Assembly (NCBI GenBank): GCA_027045875.1
Contig: JALUAG010000018.1
Coordinates: forward strand, 21,165-85,164
Length of the DNA stretch: 64,000 nt
Origin: Alphaproteobacteria bacterium
Lineage (GTDB): Bacteria; Pseudomonadota; Alphaproteobacteria; Geminicoccales; Geminicoccaceae
Direction: 5' to 3'
The notes under the pieces were generated by a model. The model ran no database searches and had not been told where the DNA came from. It was given only the letters and a program-made list of their open reading frames with translations. The position numbers were made by a program, and so were the translations under genes. This document shows, piece after piece, positions 1-7,275 of the stretch; position 1 is the stretch's first letter; the number at the start of each line of letters is the position of its first letter.

Positions 1-1
1 G

Positions 2-517
2 TCCGAACGCCCCGTCTGGTGCGACGACATCCGCACGCCGGAGGTCGAGGACTGCGCCATGGCGAGCAGCCGCGCCTTCGCCGCCGCCCTCGCCGAGCTT
101 CGCGCCCGCTGGGGCGAGGACTGGCGGCGCTGGCGCTGGGGACACGCCCACCCCGCCCGGCTCGCGCACCCCCTCCTGGGCGACGTGCCCCTTCTCGGCC
201 GTCTGTTCGGATGGACCCCGGCCAGCCCCGGCGGCGCCACCACCGTCAACGTCGGACGCTGGAGTCCGGACCGTCCGTTTGCCAGCATCCACGGGCCCGG
301 CCTGCGTCTGATCGCCGACCTCGCCTCGCCGGAGACGGTGCTCGCGATCACCGCCGGCGGACAGTCGGAACACCCCTTCTCGCCCCACTACGACGATCTC
401 GCGCGGCGCTGGCTCGCGGGCCAATATCTGCGTCTCGACGACGCGGCCGCCGGTCGCCCGCGTCATGTGCTGCTGCTGCGGCCGGCCGGGGGCGGCAACT
501 CCGAGTTGAAGCCTTGA
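2..517 (+). CDS. Penicillin acylase family protein (peptidase S45), C-terminal part
   Basis: The gene enters from the left edge, so only the last 171 residues are visible in frame 2. The segment carries typical late features of the N-terminal-nucleophile penicillin/acylhomoserine-lactone acylase family: WCDD followed by TPxxEDC, then a histidine-rich HPLLGDVPLLGRLF stretch, a TVN segment, and GGQSEHPFSPHYDDLARRWL close to the end, the family's usual GGQSGNPxSPHY block. The nucleophile serine and the spacer peptide lie outside the window. The family hydrolyses amide bonds, usually in the periplasm; AHL lactone acylases belong to it, but the substrate cannot be read from this fragment. An internal ATG at 59 falls inside the conserved block and is not a start. 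Confidence 0.85.
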   Translation, partial: SERPVWCDDIRTPEVEDCAMASSRAFAAALAELRARWGEDWRRWRWGHAHPARLAHPLLGDVPLLGRLFGWTPASPGGATTVNVGRWSPDRPFASIHGPGLRLIADLASPETVLAITAGGQSEHPFSPHYDDLARRWLAGQYLRLDDAAAGRPRHVLLLRPAGGGNSELKP

Positions 518-562
518 GCGGCTAGAGCTATTCTCGTCGCACACCCACCGCGTGAGTCGGCC

Positions 563-1165
563 ATGTACGCCAGCGAGCTTTCGAGTTTCGGCGCCCGGCT
601 GCGAGCCCTCCGGCACGCCAAGGGCCTCAGTCAGGTCCAGCTGGCACGCCTCATCGGACGTCACCAGACGGTCATCGGTCCCTACGAACGCGACGAGTAC
701 ATGCCGCCCCGGGCGATCGTCGAAAAACTCGCCGCGGCGCTGCAATCGAGCCCCGAATACCTGCTGTTCGGACGCTCGCCCCACCGCCCGCAGATCCCCG
801 TCATCGGCACCCTCGGGCCGGGAGGCCTCGTGAGCACCGGCCGGGGCGTCCATCCGGCGCTGTCGATCCGGAGCGAGCAGCTCGCGGCCCTGGCCATAGA
901 GGACGATACCATGGCACCCGTGTACCGGCCCGGCTGGGTGGCGCTGCTGGCCGCCCAGGAAAGCGAGCGGCCGGAGCAGTTCCTGGGCCGCGACGTGCTG
1001 GCCGAACTGGCCGACGGTCGCCTGCTGCTGCGACGGCTGCTGCCGGCGACCCGCGAGGACCGCTTCGATCTGTACGCCTACGGCGGGCTACCGCTGACGG
1101 CGGTGGCGGTCGTCCGGGCGCGACCGGCGGTGGGCTGCATCGAACGGCAGGCGCTGGCCGGCTGA
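563..1165 (+). CDS. XRE-family regulator with S24-like C-terminal domain
   Basis: 200 aa. Residues about 9-70 form a Cro/C1-type helix-turn-helix (LSQVQLARLIGRHQTVIGPYE), followed by a domain of about 110 residues resembling the S24/LexA-C1 fold. The segment matching the catalytic block reads IEDDTMAPVYRPG, so the serine nucleophile of LexA-like proteins is threonine (T116), and no lysine is visible where the general base is expected (LLLRRLL). The protein is therefore probably a phage-repressor-type regulator that cannot cleave itself, or one that uses the fold only for dimerisation or ligand sensing. It stands alone 45 bp after the acylase gene. No phage genes are nearby. Target genes are unknown. 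Confidence 0.75.
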   Translation: MYASELSSFGARLRALRHAKGLSQVQLARLIGRHQTVIGPYERDEYMPPRAIVEKLAAALQSSPEYLLFGRSPHRPQIPVIGTLGPGGLVSTGRGVHPALSIRSEQLAALAIEDDTMAPVYRPGWVALLAAQESERPEQFLGRDVLAELADGRLLLRRLLPATREDRFDLYAYGGLPLTAVAVVRARPAVGCIERQALAG

Positions 1166-1227
1166 TCGGCCGGGCGGGTCGAGCGGAGCTCGTGCGGTTG
1201 ATGGGTTTTTCTCTTTTTGCTGGAAGT

Positions 1228-1250
1228 TTAAAAAGTCGTGAGTATTTTAA
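1228..1250. promoter_or_regulatory. AT-rich inverted repeat upstream of the second XRE gene
   Basis: In a strongly GC-rich surrounding, about 1207-1258 is AT-rich. It contains TTAAAA (1228-1233) and its reverse complement TTTTAA (1245-1250), separated by 11 bp and about 90 bp before the XRE gene at 1339. This is a candidate promoter/operator for autoregulation. It rests on composition and symmetry only. Confidence 0.3.
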
Positions 1251-1338
1251 CCAAATGTAGCCAGCATCCTAGCGGTGGCCAACAGCATAGGTGCAGTCTC
1301 AGCCTTCCCAGCCCATTCGTGCGTGGAGTTCCCGATCC

Positions 1339-1770
1339 ATGACGCAACTCGCAAACAAGATTGCCGGTCGCGGCACCGGAGGGAGGAGCAGAGCCCTCGA
1401 TGTCGACCATTTCGTCAGCCTGCGCATCCGCCAGCGGCGCATCATGCTCGGGCTGACCCAGCAGCAGATGGCCGAACTGATCGGGGTGACCTACCAGCAG
1501 GCCCACAAGTACGAAACCGGCATCAACCGGATCTCGGCCGGTCGTCTCTACCAGATCGCCCAGGCGCTGGGTGTCGACATCGGTTATTTCTTCGAGGACG
1601 TCGAGCCGACCCGCACCCGCGCCACACGCGAGCAGGAGCTGATGCCGCAGCAGCGCATGCTGCTGGAGCTCGCCCGCAACTTCGCCAGCATCCAGAACCG
1701 CAAGCACCAGGAAGCGGTCTGCAACCTCGCCCGCGCGCTCGCCAGCGCCGAACAGAGCGTGGCAAAATAA
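1339..1770 (+). CDS. XRE-family transcriptional regulator
   Basis: 143 aa. A Cro/C1-type helix-turn-helix covers residues about 25-85 (RIRQRRIMLGLTQQQMAELI, then QQAHKYETG and ISAGRLYQIAQALGV). Next comes GYFFEDVE and a C-terminal helix of about 45 residues. This layout is very common in Alphaproteobacteria, where several copies per genome act as small repressors or developmental regulators. The ATG at 1339 has a GGAG about ten bases upstream; a GTG at 1291 in the same frame would add 16 residues that do not look conserved. No partner gene is apparent. Function is inferred from the fold only. Confidence 0.85.
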   Translation: MTQLANKIAGRGTGGRSRALDVDHFVSLRIRQRRIMLGLTQQQMAELIGVTYQQAHKYETGINRISAGRLYQIAQALGVDIGYFFEDVEPTRTRATREQELMPQQRMLLELARNFASIQNRKHQEAVCNLARALASAEQSVAK

Positions 1771-1795
1771 CGACGCGAGTGTTCCCTCGGGAGGC

Positions 1796-2263
1796 TCAGG
1801 ACGGTCCGGCGGGATCGGAGGTGCGCTCCGACTCGCCGATTTTCTTCGCCGCCAGGTGCACGATCCGCTTGGTCTCCTCCCATAGCGGCAGGGCCACGAT
1901 CTCCCCGGGCGTGAACCAGGCGAGCGCCGCCGCATCGCTGGCCGCCTCGCCCGTCCCGCCCACGGCCCGGCCGGTCACCTCGACCAGCGTGTAATGGTAG
2001 CGCACGCGTCCTTCGGCGTCGCGCTCCACCAGATCCACCACATCGACGATCCGCGGATCGACCAGGGCGAGGCCGGTCTCCTCCCGCACCTCGCGCACCG
2101 CCGCCTCGAGGACCGTCTCGCCGAGCTTCTGGGCGCCTCCGGGAAGCGACCACTGTCCCTGCCGCGGCGGTTTGCCGCGGCGCACGAGCGCGACGCGCCC
2201 CTGGCGCCAGAGCACGATTCCGACTCCCACCACGGGCCGGTCGGGATAGCGGCGCTCACCCAT
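1796..2263 (-). CDS. Nudix hydrolase (MutT-like)
   Basis: 155 aa. A complete Nudix box is visible (GGAQKLGETVLEAAVREVREETGL fits Gx5Ex7REUxEExGU), preceded by VGVGIVLWRQGRVALVRRGKPP and WSLPGG, as in ADP-ribose pyrophosphatase and MutT-type hydrolases. Such enzymes hydrolyse nucleoside diphosphates linked to another moiety, using Mg2+ held by the box glutamates; the substrate here cannot be deduced. The MGERRYPDRP start at 2263 is preferred because the 16 residues before it, from an ATG at 2311, are not Nudix-like. In Alphaproteobacteria this type often sits alone, as here. Confidence 0.88.
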   Translation of the reverse strand: MGERRYPDRPVVGVGIVLWRQGRVALVRRGKPPRQGQWSLPGGAQKLGETVLEAAVREVREETGLALVDPRIVDVVDLVERDAEGRVRYHYTLVEVTGRAVGGTGEAASDAAALAWFTPGEIVALPLWEETKRIVHLAAKKIGESERTSDPAGPS

Positions 2264-2450
2264 GGCACCGGTCCCGCCCAGCGCAACCGTCCGTCCCGCG
2301 CTCTCCGGCACGGGTCCGGTCCGCCGTTCCTCGCCTCATCGTCGTGACCCTCTTGACGATATTTCAACCATAGGTTACCCTACCTTTCGCGTTGGTACGC
2401 GGAAATTGAATCGGCGGCCAACGTGTCAGACTGATGAGATGGGACCCTGG

Positions 2451-2476
2451 GGGGACTGTTCGCGCGAACAGTCCCC
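2451..2476. repeat. 26-bp perfect palindrome downstream of the ZorB-like gene
   Basis: Two 13-base arms (2451-2463 and 2464-2476, GGGGACTGTTCGC and its reverse complement) abut with no spacer. A second short palindrome, TTCGCGAA, follows at about 2484-2491. It lies in the gap between the ZorB-like stop and the Nudix gene, where the leftward zorAB-like transcript would end. No T-tract follows on either strand, so it is not a textbook intrinsic terminator. It may be a REP-type genomic repeat or a protein-binding site. Confidence 0.6.
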
Positions 2477-2518
2477 TTCCCGTTTCGCGAACCGTGAAAG
2501 CGACGAGTGGCGGGACGG

Positions 2519-3424
2519 TCAGGGCGTGGCCGGACGCACACCGGCCGCCTCCATCTCCCGCCGCACCGCCGCCAGCTCCTCCGGCGAGGGCGCCGCCAGC
2601 AGAAACCGGATGTCGATGCGCCGGTTGAGCCGCCGCGCATCCGTCGTGTGCGACCAGGAAACCGGCCGCCGGTCGGCGTAGCTGCTGACCCCCAGCAGCG
2701 CCTCGCCGCGGCCGTTGCGGAAACGGTCGAGCAGCGGCTCGTACTCGACGAGCGTCTTGAAGGTGTTGACTCCGCGGGCCGCGCCCAGCTCCCAGTTGTC
2801 GCGATAGGGACCGGCGTGGATGGGCAGATCGTCGGTGTGTCCCTCGATCAGCACCGATTCGAGCACCGGCCGGGAGCCGGCCGGACAGCTCGCTTCCGTA
2901 CCCGCCGGCGCCAGGGCGTAGCAGGGCAACACCCGGGCGAGGACCGCCGCCAGCTCCCGCAGCGCCCGCCGGCCCTCGGCCGTGAACTCCGCCCGGCCGG
3001 AGGGGAACAGCAGTTCCTCGGGCAGGCGCAGGATGCCCTTTTCCGGTTCCAGCGCCATCCGCACGTCGCGGGCCGCCAGCATGCCCGCCACCCTCTGCAG
3101 CATCTCGGCACGGACCACCTGCCGCTCGGCGAAACGTGCCACCAGCTCCTGCAGGGCGTTCTGCTGGGCCAGCAGCTCGTCCCGCTCGGCCGCCAGCCGC
3201 TCCCGCTGGGCGCGGATCCGGTCGCGTTCGGCGGCCACCTCCGCGAGCTCGGCCTCGAGATCGCGCTTGACGGTCTTCGCTTCCTGTTCGGCCGAACGGA
3301 AGTTGAGGGCGAAGGCCATCAGCATGATGATGAAGACGAACAACAGCCCCACCAGGAGATCGCTTACCGAGGCGAGATAGCTGTCCTCGCCCGGCTCCCG
3401 GGACCAGGATCGCTGGCCGATCAC
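2519..3424 (-). CDS. ZorB-like OmpA/MotB-family protein
   Basis: 301 aa. After a short cytoplasmic N-terminus comes one membrane helix (residues about 17-41) with SDLLVGLLFVFIIML; its Asp22 is where MotB and ZorB have the proton-carrying aspartate. A coiled coil follows (about 42-110) and then an OmpA-like peptidoglycan-binding domain with IEGHTDDLPI and RLNRRIDIRFL. By family knowledge this is the stator B subunit that couples proton flow to movement and anchors to the cell wall. Its ATG overlaps the stop of the A subunit by 4 bp (ATGA). The SDLLVGLLF helix and the OmpA insert resemble ZorB of Zorya defence more than flagellar MotB. No ZorC, ZorD or ZorE gene is nearby. Confidence 0.78.
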   Translation of the reverse strand: MIGQRSWSREPGEDSYLASVSDLLVGLLFVFIIMLMAFALNFRSAEQEAKTVKRDLEAELAEVAAERDRIRAQRERLAAERDELLAQQNALQELVARFAERQVVRAEMLQRVAGMLAARDVRMALEPEKGILRLPEELLFPSGRAEFTAEGRRALRELAAVLARVLPCYALAPAGTEASCPAGSRPVLESVLIEGHTDDLPIHAGPYRDNWELGAARGVNTFKTLVEYEPLLDRFRNGRGEALLGVSSYADRRPVSWSHTTDARRLNRRIDIRFLLAAPSPEELAAVRREMEAAGVRPATP

Positions 3425-4866
3425 CGCTCCTCTCCGGGTGCACCCTCCAGGCCCTCGGCGAGGCCGGCCAGCGCCTGGCGCGACCGCCTGAGCCCGTCGT
3501 CCAGCTCGCTCAGGGTCTGGCGCAGTGCCGGAGGCACGGCGGTACCTTCTTCCCCGCCGGTGCGGTCGAGATATTCCGCGAGCGCGCCGAGGCTGTGACG
3601 GGCGTCGCGGATCCGTTCGTGGAGCTCGCCGACGATGGTGCGCAGCTCGCGGCGACGCAGGGCGAGTTCGCGGTCGCCGAGCCTGCCGGTCGCCCGCTCG
3701 ACCGCCGCCGCCAGCCGGTCGAGCCGCAGCCGCAGCATTCTGAGACCGCCTCCGATGCCGTCGACGGGACCGCCCGCCGGCCGCGGCGGCGAGACCTCGG
3801 ACGGTGCCGCCTCGCGGTGCGGCGCGGCGTGGTCCCGTTCCTCGAGCAGGCTGCGGATCGCCCGCAGTTCGGCCAGCAGCGGCTGCCAGGGATCACGGTG
3901 CTGGACGCTGGCCACCGGGTCGAGCCCGCCGCGTGGGCGTGCGCGGCCACCGCCCTCGCCACTCCCTGCGAGCTCGCGGCGAGCGGCTCCCAGAACGCCC
4001 TCGCCGTCCGCCAGCCGGTCGGCGAGGCGTCGCACCGAATCGCGGAGCGGCGCGAAGGCCGCCGCCAGCTCCTCGCCCAGCCTCGCCTCCACGTTCTCCG
4101 GCAGATGCACCAGCATGCCGCGCCCGAGACGGCCCAGTTCCTGGCGCTGTTGGCGCAGCTCGTCGAGCTGGACCGCCGCCAGCCCGGCAGTGGTGATCGG
4201 CACGGTACGCGCCTCGAGGGCGTGGCAGAAGCGCGCGAGGCGCCCGTAGAAACGGTGCAGATGGGCCTTTTCCCGCCAGGAGAACAGCAGCGAGCTGCCG
4301 AGGCCGGCGATGGAGGTGGCGAACTTGAAGGTGGCGGCGCCGAGCAGGTCCCGCAATGCCGCCTGGGCCGTGCGCACGTCTTCCGCCGCCACCCCGCCAC
4401 TCGCGAAATAGAGCGCTCCGACGAGGCCGATGAAGGTGAAGAACAGGCCGAGCCCGACGAGAAGGTTGGGAAAGGCGTTGTAGAAGCGGAGGTCGAGCCC
4501 GCTCAGGGCCAGGAGCCCGTCGTTGAAATGCTCGTGAGGCCGCCGCACGTAGCCGATCGCCTCCTCGGCCCCCGGCGCCGGCCGCAGGGTCGCGGCGTAG
4601 GCGCGCCAGGCCTCCCCGAGCACGGGGTTCTCGGCGAGGGCCTTGAAGATGGAGGTGAAGCGCTGGCGGAAGGCGGCGGGCCCCTCGGTCTCCTCGACGA
4701 CGGCGATGGCCCGGTCGAGGGCCCGCAGCACCGGCCGCAGGCCGGCCCGGAAGCGCTGCCAGACGAGCAGCGCCACGAGCACGATCACCGCCGACAGCGC
4801 CCAGGGCAGAACGGGGCTCGCCAGCAGGGCGAAGAGGGCGGTCATCGGCGCTGGGTCCATCGGCAT
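3421..4866 (-). CDS. ZorA-like MotA/TolQ/ExbB-type proton channel protein with long coiled-coil tail
   Basis: 481 aa. Three membrane segments are visible: residues about 13-36, 132-155 (FPNLLVGLGLFFTFIGLVGA) and 178-196 (TFKFATSIAGLGSSLLFSW). The last two form the MotA/ExbB core and match the VGLGLxxTFxGLV signature seen in ZorA. From about residue 200 to the end the protein is charged, mostly helical and coiled-coil-like, comparable to the cytoplasmic tail of ZorA though shorter than that of characterised proteins. It forms a two-gene operon with the downstream OmpA-type B subunit. A second ATG at residue 3 has better spacing to GAGG and may be the real start. The role, whether defence, transport or envelope energy coupling, is not settled. 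Confidence 0.75.
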   Translation of the reverse strand: MPMDPAPMTALFALLASPVLPWALSAVIVLVALLVWQRFRAGLRPVLRALDRAIAVVEETEGPAAFRQRFTSIFKALAENPVLGEAWRAYAATLRPAPGAEEAIGYVRRPHEHFNDGLLALSGLDLRFYNAFPNLLVGLGLFFTFIGLVGALYFASGGVAAEDVRTAQAALRDLLGAATFKFATSIAGLGSSLLFSWREKAHLHRFYGRLARFCHALEARTVPITTAGLAAVQLDELRQQRQELGRLGRGMLVHLPENVEARLGEELAAAFAPLRDSVRRLADRLADGEGVLGAARRELAGSGEGGGRARPRGGLDPVASVQHRDPWQPLLAELRAIRSLLEERDHAAPHREAAPSEVSPPRPAGGPVDGIGGGLRMLRLRLDRLAAAVERATGRLGDRELALRRRELRTIVGELHERIRDARHSLGALAEYLDRTGGEEGTAVPPALRQTLSELDDGLRRSRQALAGLAEGLEGAPGEER

Positions 4867-4905
4867 GCCCTCGGACGCGCGGTACCGCGGGATGCGTCAC
4901 CGCTC

Positions 4906-4935
4906 TTGCTTCGCTGGAGCCGGCACGGATATAAT
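4906..4935 (+). promoter_or_regulatory. Candidate sigma-70-type promoter toward the REC-PAS-GGDEF-EAL gene
   Basis: TTGCTT at 4906-4911 and a perfect TATAAT at 4930-4935 are separated by 18 bp, on the strand that reads into the regulator at 5133. The leader would be about 190 nt. It lies in the 266-bp gap between the divergent ZorA-like and regulator genes, which otherwise shows no gene. Confidence 0.45.
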
Positions 4936-5132
4936 GCCAAGTCATTCGACCAACCAGAGCGGAGGCCCGGGCACGATCGGCGCCTATCTCTCGAGCGTTG
5001 CATATGAAGGCCGCTGTTCACCTTGCACTTGCCTCCGCTTTGCGCCTATCCTAAGGATGCCGTAGAGCGCAGCAGTTCCTCGGCACCGGATCTGTTCTCG
5101 GCGGGAGATCCCGAAGCGCGGTGCGGGAAACC

Positions 5133-7271
5133 ATGTCGCATATAGTGGTCATCGACGACCGTGTGACCAACCGGAACATTCTTACGCGGCTCGCCCAGTC
5201 CGTCGAGGAAGGTCTTCAGGTGCGCGCCTTCGGCAATGCCCGCGAGGCCCTCGAGGCGATGCGCGCCGGTCCGCCGCCGGATCTTATCATCACCGACTAC
5301 AACATGCCCGAGATGGACGGCGCGACCTTCATCACCCTGGTACGCTCCGATCCCCGTTTCGAGGACGTTCCCATCATCGTCGTCACCGTCTACGAGGACC
5401 GCGATTTCTGCTACCGGGCACTCGAGGCCGGCGCCACCGACTTCCTGCTGAGCCCGGTCGATCACGTGGAGTTCCGGGCCCGGGCCCGCAACCTGCTGAC
5501 CCTCAGACGCCAGCAGAAGCTGCTCGCCGCCCGGGCCGAGCGGCTCGAACAGGCGCTGCGCGAGCATCAGGTACCGTTCGCCGGCACCGACCCGAGCCTC
5601 GGAGAGATCCTCGACGCCCTGCCGGCGGGGATCAGCGTGACCGACCGGCAGGGCCGTCTCGTCTACGTCAACGAGGCCTACGCCCGCCTCTTCGACAGCA
5701 GCCGCGAGGAACTGTGCGGTCGGCTGATGGCGGAGGTCCACGACGAGGACTATGCCACCCGGCACGGCGTCCTCAACGAGAAGGTGCTGGAGGCACGGCG
5801 GCCGCTGAGCGTGCCGCGGCCGGAAACCCTGGAGGCGGCCACCGGGCCGCGCAATCTGCTCAGCGTCAAGGCGCCGCTGCTGAGCGAGACCCTGGCGGCG
5901 CCCCGGGTAGTGTCGCTGTGCCTCGATGTGACCGCGCTCGAGAATGCCCGTCAGGCGGGCAGCGCGCAGGTGCACGATCCGCTCACCGGACTGCCGGGTC
6001 CCGAGCTGCTGCGCGAGCGTCTCGCCGAGGAACTCGGCCGCGCCCGCCGTCACGGTCTCAAGCTCGCCGTGCTGCTGCTCGACCTCGACCGCTTCAAGGG
6101 GATCAACGACGCCTTCGGCGAGGCCTTCGGCGACGAGCTGCTGGCCAAGATCGCCGAGCGGTTGAGTCAGCGGCTGCGCGAGACCGACCATATCGGCCGC
6201 TGGCGCAGCGACGAGTTCGTGATCCTGCAGAGCGGCGTGCGGCGCAACGACGACGCCGCCGAACTCTGCCACCGGCTGAACGAGGCCTTCGCCGAACCCT
6301 TCCACAACGCCGGCAAGGAGCTCCATCTGAGCGCGAGCATCGGCATCACCATCTTCCCCAACGACGCCAAGACGCCGGAGGGGCTGCTCAAGAACGCCGA
6401 TCTCGCCATGTACCGGGCCAAGAAGGCGGGCCGGGACACCTATCGCTTCTTCTCCGCCGAGATGAACGCCGCCGCCCGGCGCGCGGTGGCCCTCGAGCGC
6501 GAGCTGCGCCAGGCCCTGGCCGCCGAACAGTTCATGGTCTACTACCAGCCGCAGCTCGACCTCCGCACCGGCGGCATCGTCGGCATGGAGGCGCTCATTC
6601 GCTGGAACCATCCCCGACGGGGCATCGTCCGGCCGGGCGAGTTCATCGGCCTCGCCGAGGAGATCGGGCTGATGGCGCCGCTCACCGCCTGGGTGCTGCG
6701 GACCGCCTGTGCCCAACATCGTGCCTGGCTCGACCAGGGCTTCGAGGGCCGCCAGCTGTCGGTCAACTTCTCGCCCGTCCAGTTCCGCGAGCGGGGGGTC
6801 GAGCTGCTGATCGAGCGGGTGCTGGAACAGACCGGTCTCGAACCCGACCGCCTCGACGTCGAGCTCACCGAGAACGCGGTGCTCGGCAACGACAAGGCGG
6901 CCCAGGCCTGTCTCCGTTACCTCCAGCGTCTCGGCGTGCGTCTTTCCATCGACGATTTCGGCACCGGCTACTCCTCCCTCTCCTACCTGCGACGCCTGCC
7001 CGTCCACCGCCTCAAGATCGACCAGTCCTTCATCCGCAATCTCGACCGGGACAAGAACGACGAGGTGATCATCCGGGCCATCATCGGCCTCGGCCACAGC
7101 CTCGGGCTGCGGGTGATCGCCGAAGGGGTGGAGACCGAGGACCAGCTCCGCCGGCTGGTCGAGCTCGGCTGCGACGAGGCCCAGGGCGACCTGATCAGCC
7201 CGCCGCTCAGCGCCGCCCAGTTCGAGACCCAGGCGGTGCGCGCGCCGCTGCGTCTGGTCAGCTGCGGCTGA
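5133..7271 (+). CDS. Response regulator with REC-PAS-GGDEF-EAL domains (c-di-GMP turnover)
   Basis: 712 aa. Domains in order: receiver (1-125, phospho-acceptor Asp55 in IITDYNMPEMDG, similar to RpfG receivers), PAS (about 155-270, ISVTDRQGRLVYVNEAYARLF), GGDEF (about 290-445) and EAL (about 460-705). The GGDEF active-site loop reads RSDEF (358-362), so the two glycines are lost and diguanylate cyclase activity is doubtful. The EAL domain keeps E486-A-L and DDFGTGYSS (607-615), so it probably hydrolyses c-di-GMP. It starts at the ATG at 5133; a GTG at 5121 is possible. Four bases separate it from the RpfC-type sensor kinase, the gene order of rpfG-rpfC but with an EAL output in place of HD-GYP. 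Confidence 0.92.
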   Translation: MSHIVVIDDRVTNRNILTRLAQSVEEGLQVRAFGNAREALEAMRAGPPPDLIITDYNMPEMDGATFITLVRSDPRFEDVPIIVVTVYEDRDFCYRALEAGATDFLLSPVDHVEFRARARNLLTLRRQQKLLAARAERLEQALREHQVPFAGTDPSLGEILDALPAGISVTDRQGRLVYVNEAYARLFDSSREELCGRLMAEVHDEDYATRHGVLNEKVLEARRPLSVPRPETLEAATGPRNLLSVKAPLLSETLAAPRVVSLCLDVTALENARQAGSAQVHDPLTGLPGPELLRERLAEELGRARRHGLKLAVLLLDLDRFKGINDAFGEAFGDELLAKIAERLSQRLRETDHIGRWRSDEFVILQSGVRRNDDAAELCHRLNEAFAEPFHNAGKELHLSASIGITIFPNDAKTPEGLLKNADLAMYRAKKAGRDTYRFFSAEMNAAARRAVALERELRQALAAEQFMVYYQPQLDLRTGGIVGMEALIRWNHPRRGIVRPGEFIGLAEEIGLMAPLTAWVLRTACAQHRAWLDQGFEGRQLSVNFSPVQFRERGVELLIERVLEQTGLEPDRLDVELTENAVLGNDKAAQACLRYLQRLGVRLSIDDFGTGYSSLSYLRRLPVHRLKIDQSFIRNLDRDKNDEVIIRAIIGLGHSLGLRVIAEGVETEDQLRRLVELGCDEAQGDLISPPLSAAQFETQAVRAPLRLVSCG

Positions 7272-7275
7272 CGTC

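Noticed and set aside
2451..2476. The palindrome as a classical intrinsic terminator.
   Set aside because: No run of T follows on either strand, and the arms meet without a loop.
2519..4866. A complete Zorya defence system.
   Set aside because: Only ZorA- and ZorB-like genes are present. No ZorC, ZorD (helicase) or ZorE (HNH) homologue was seen within the flanking 5 kb on either side.
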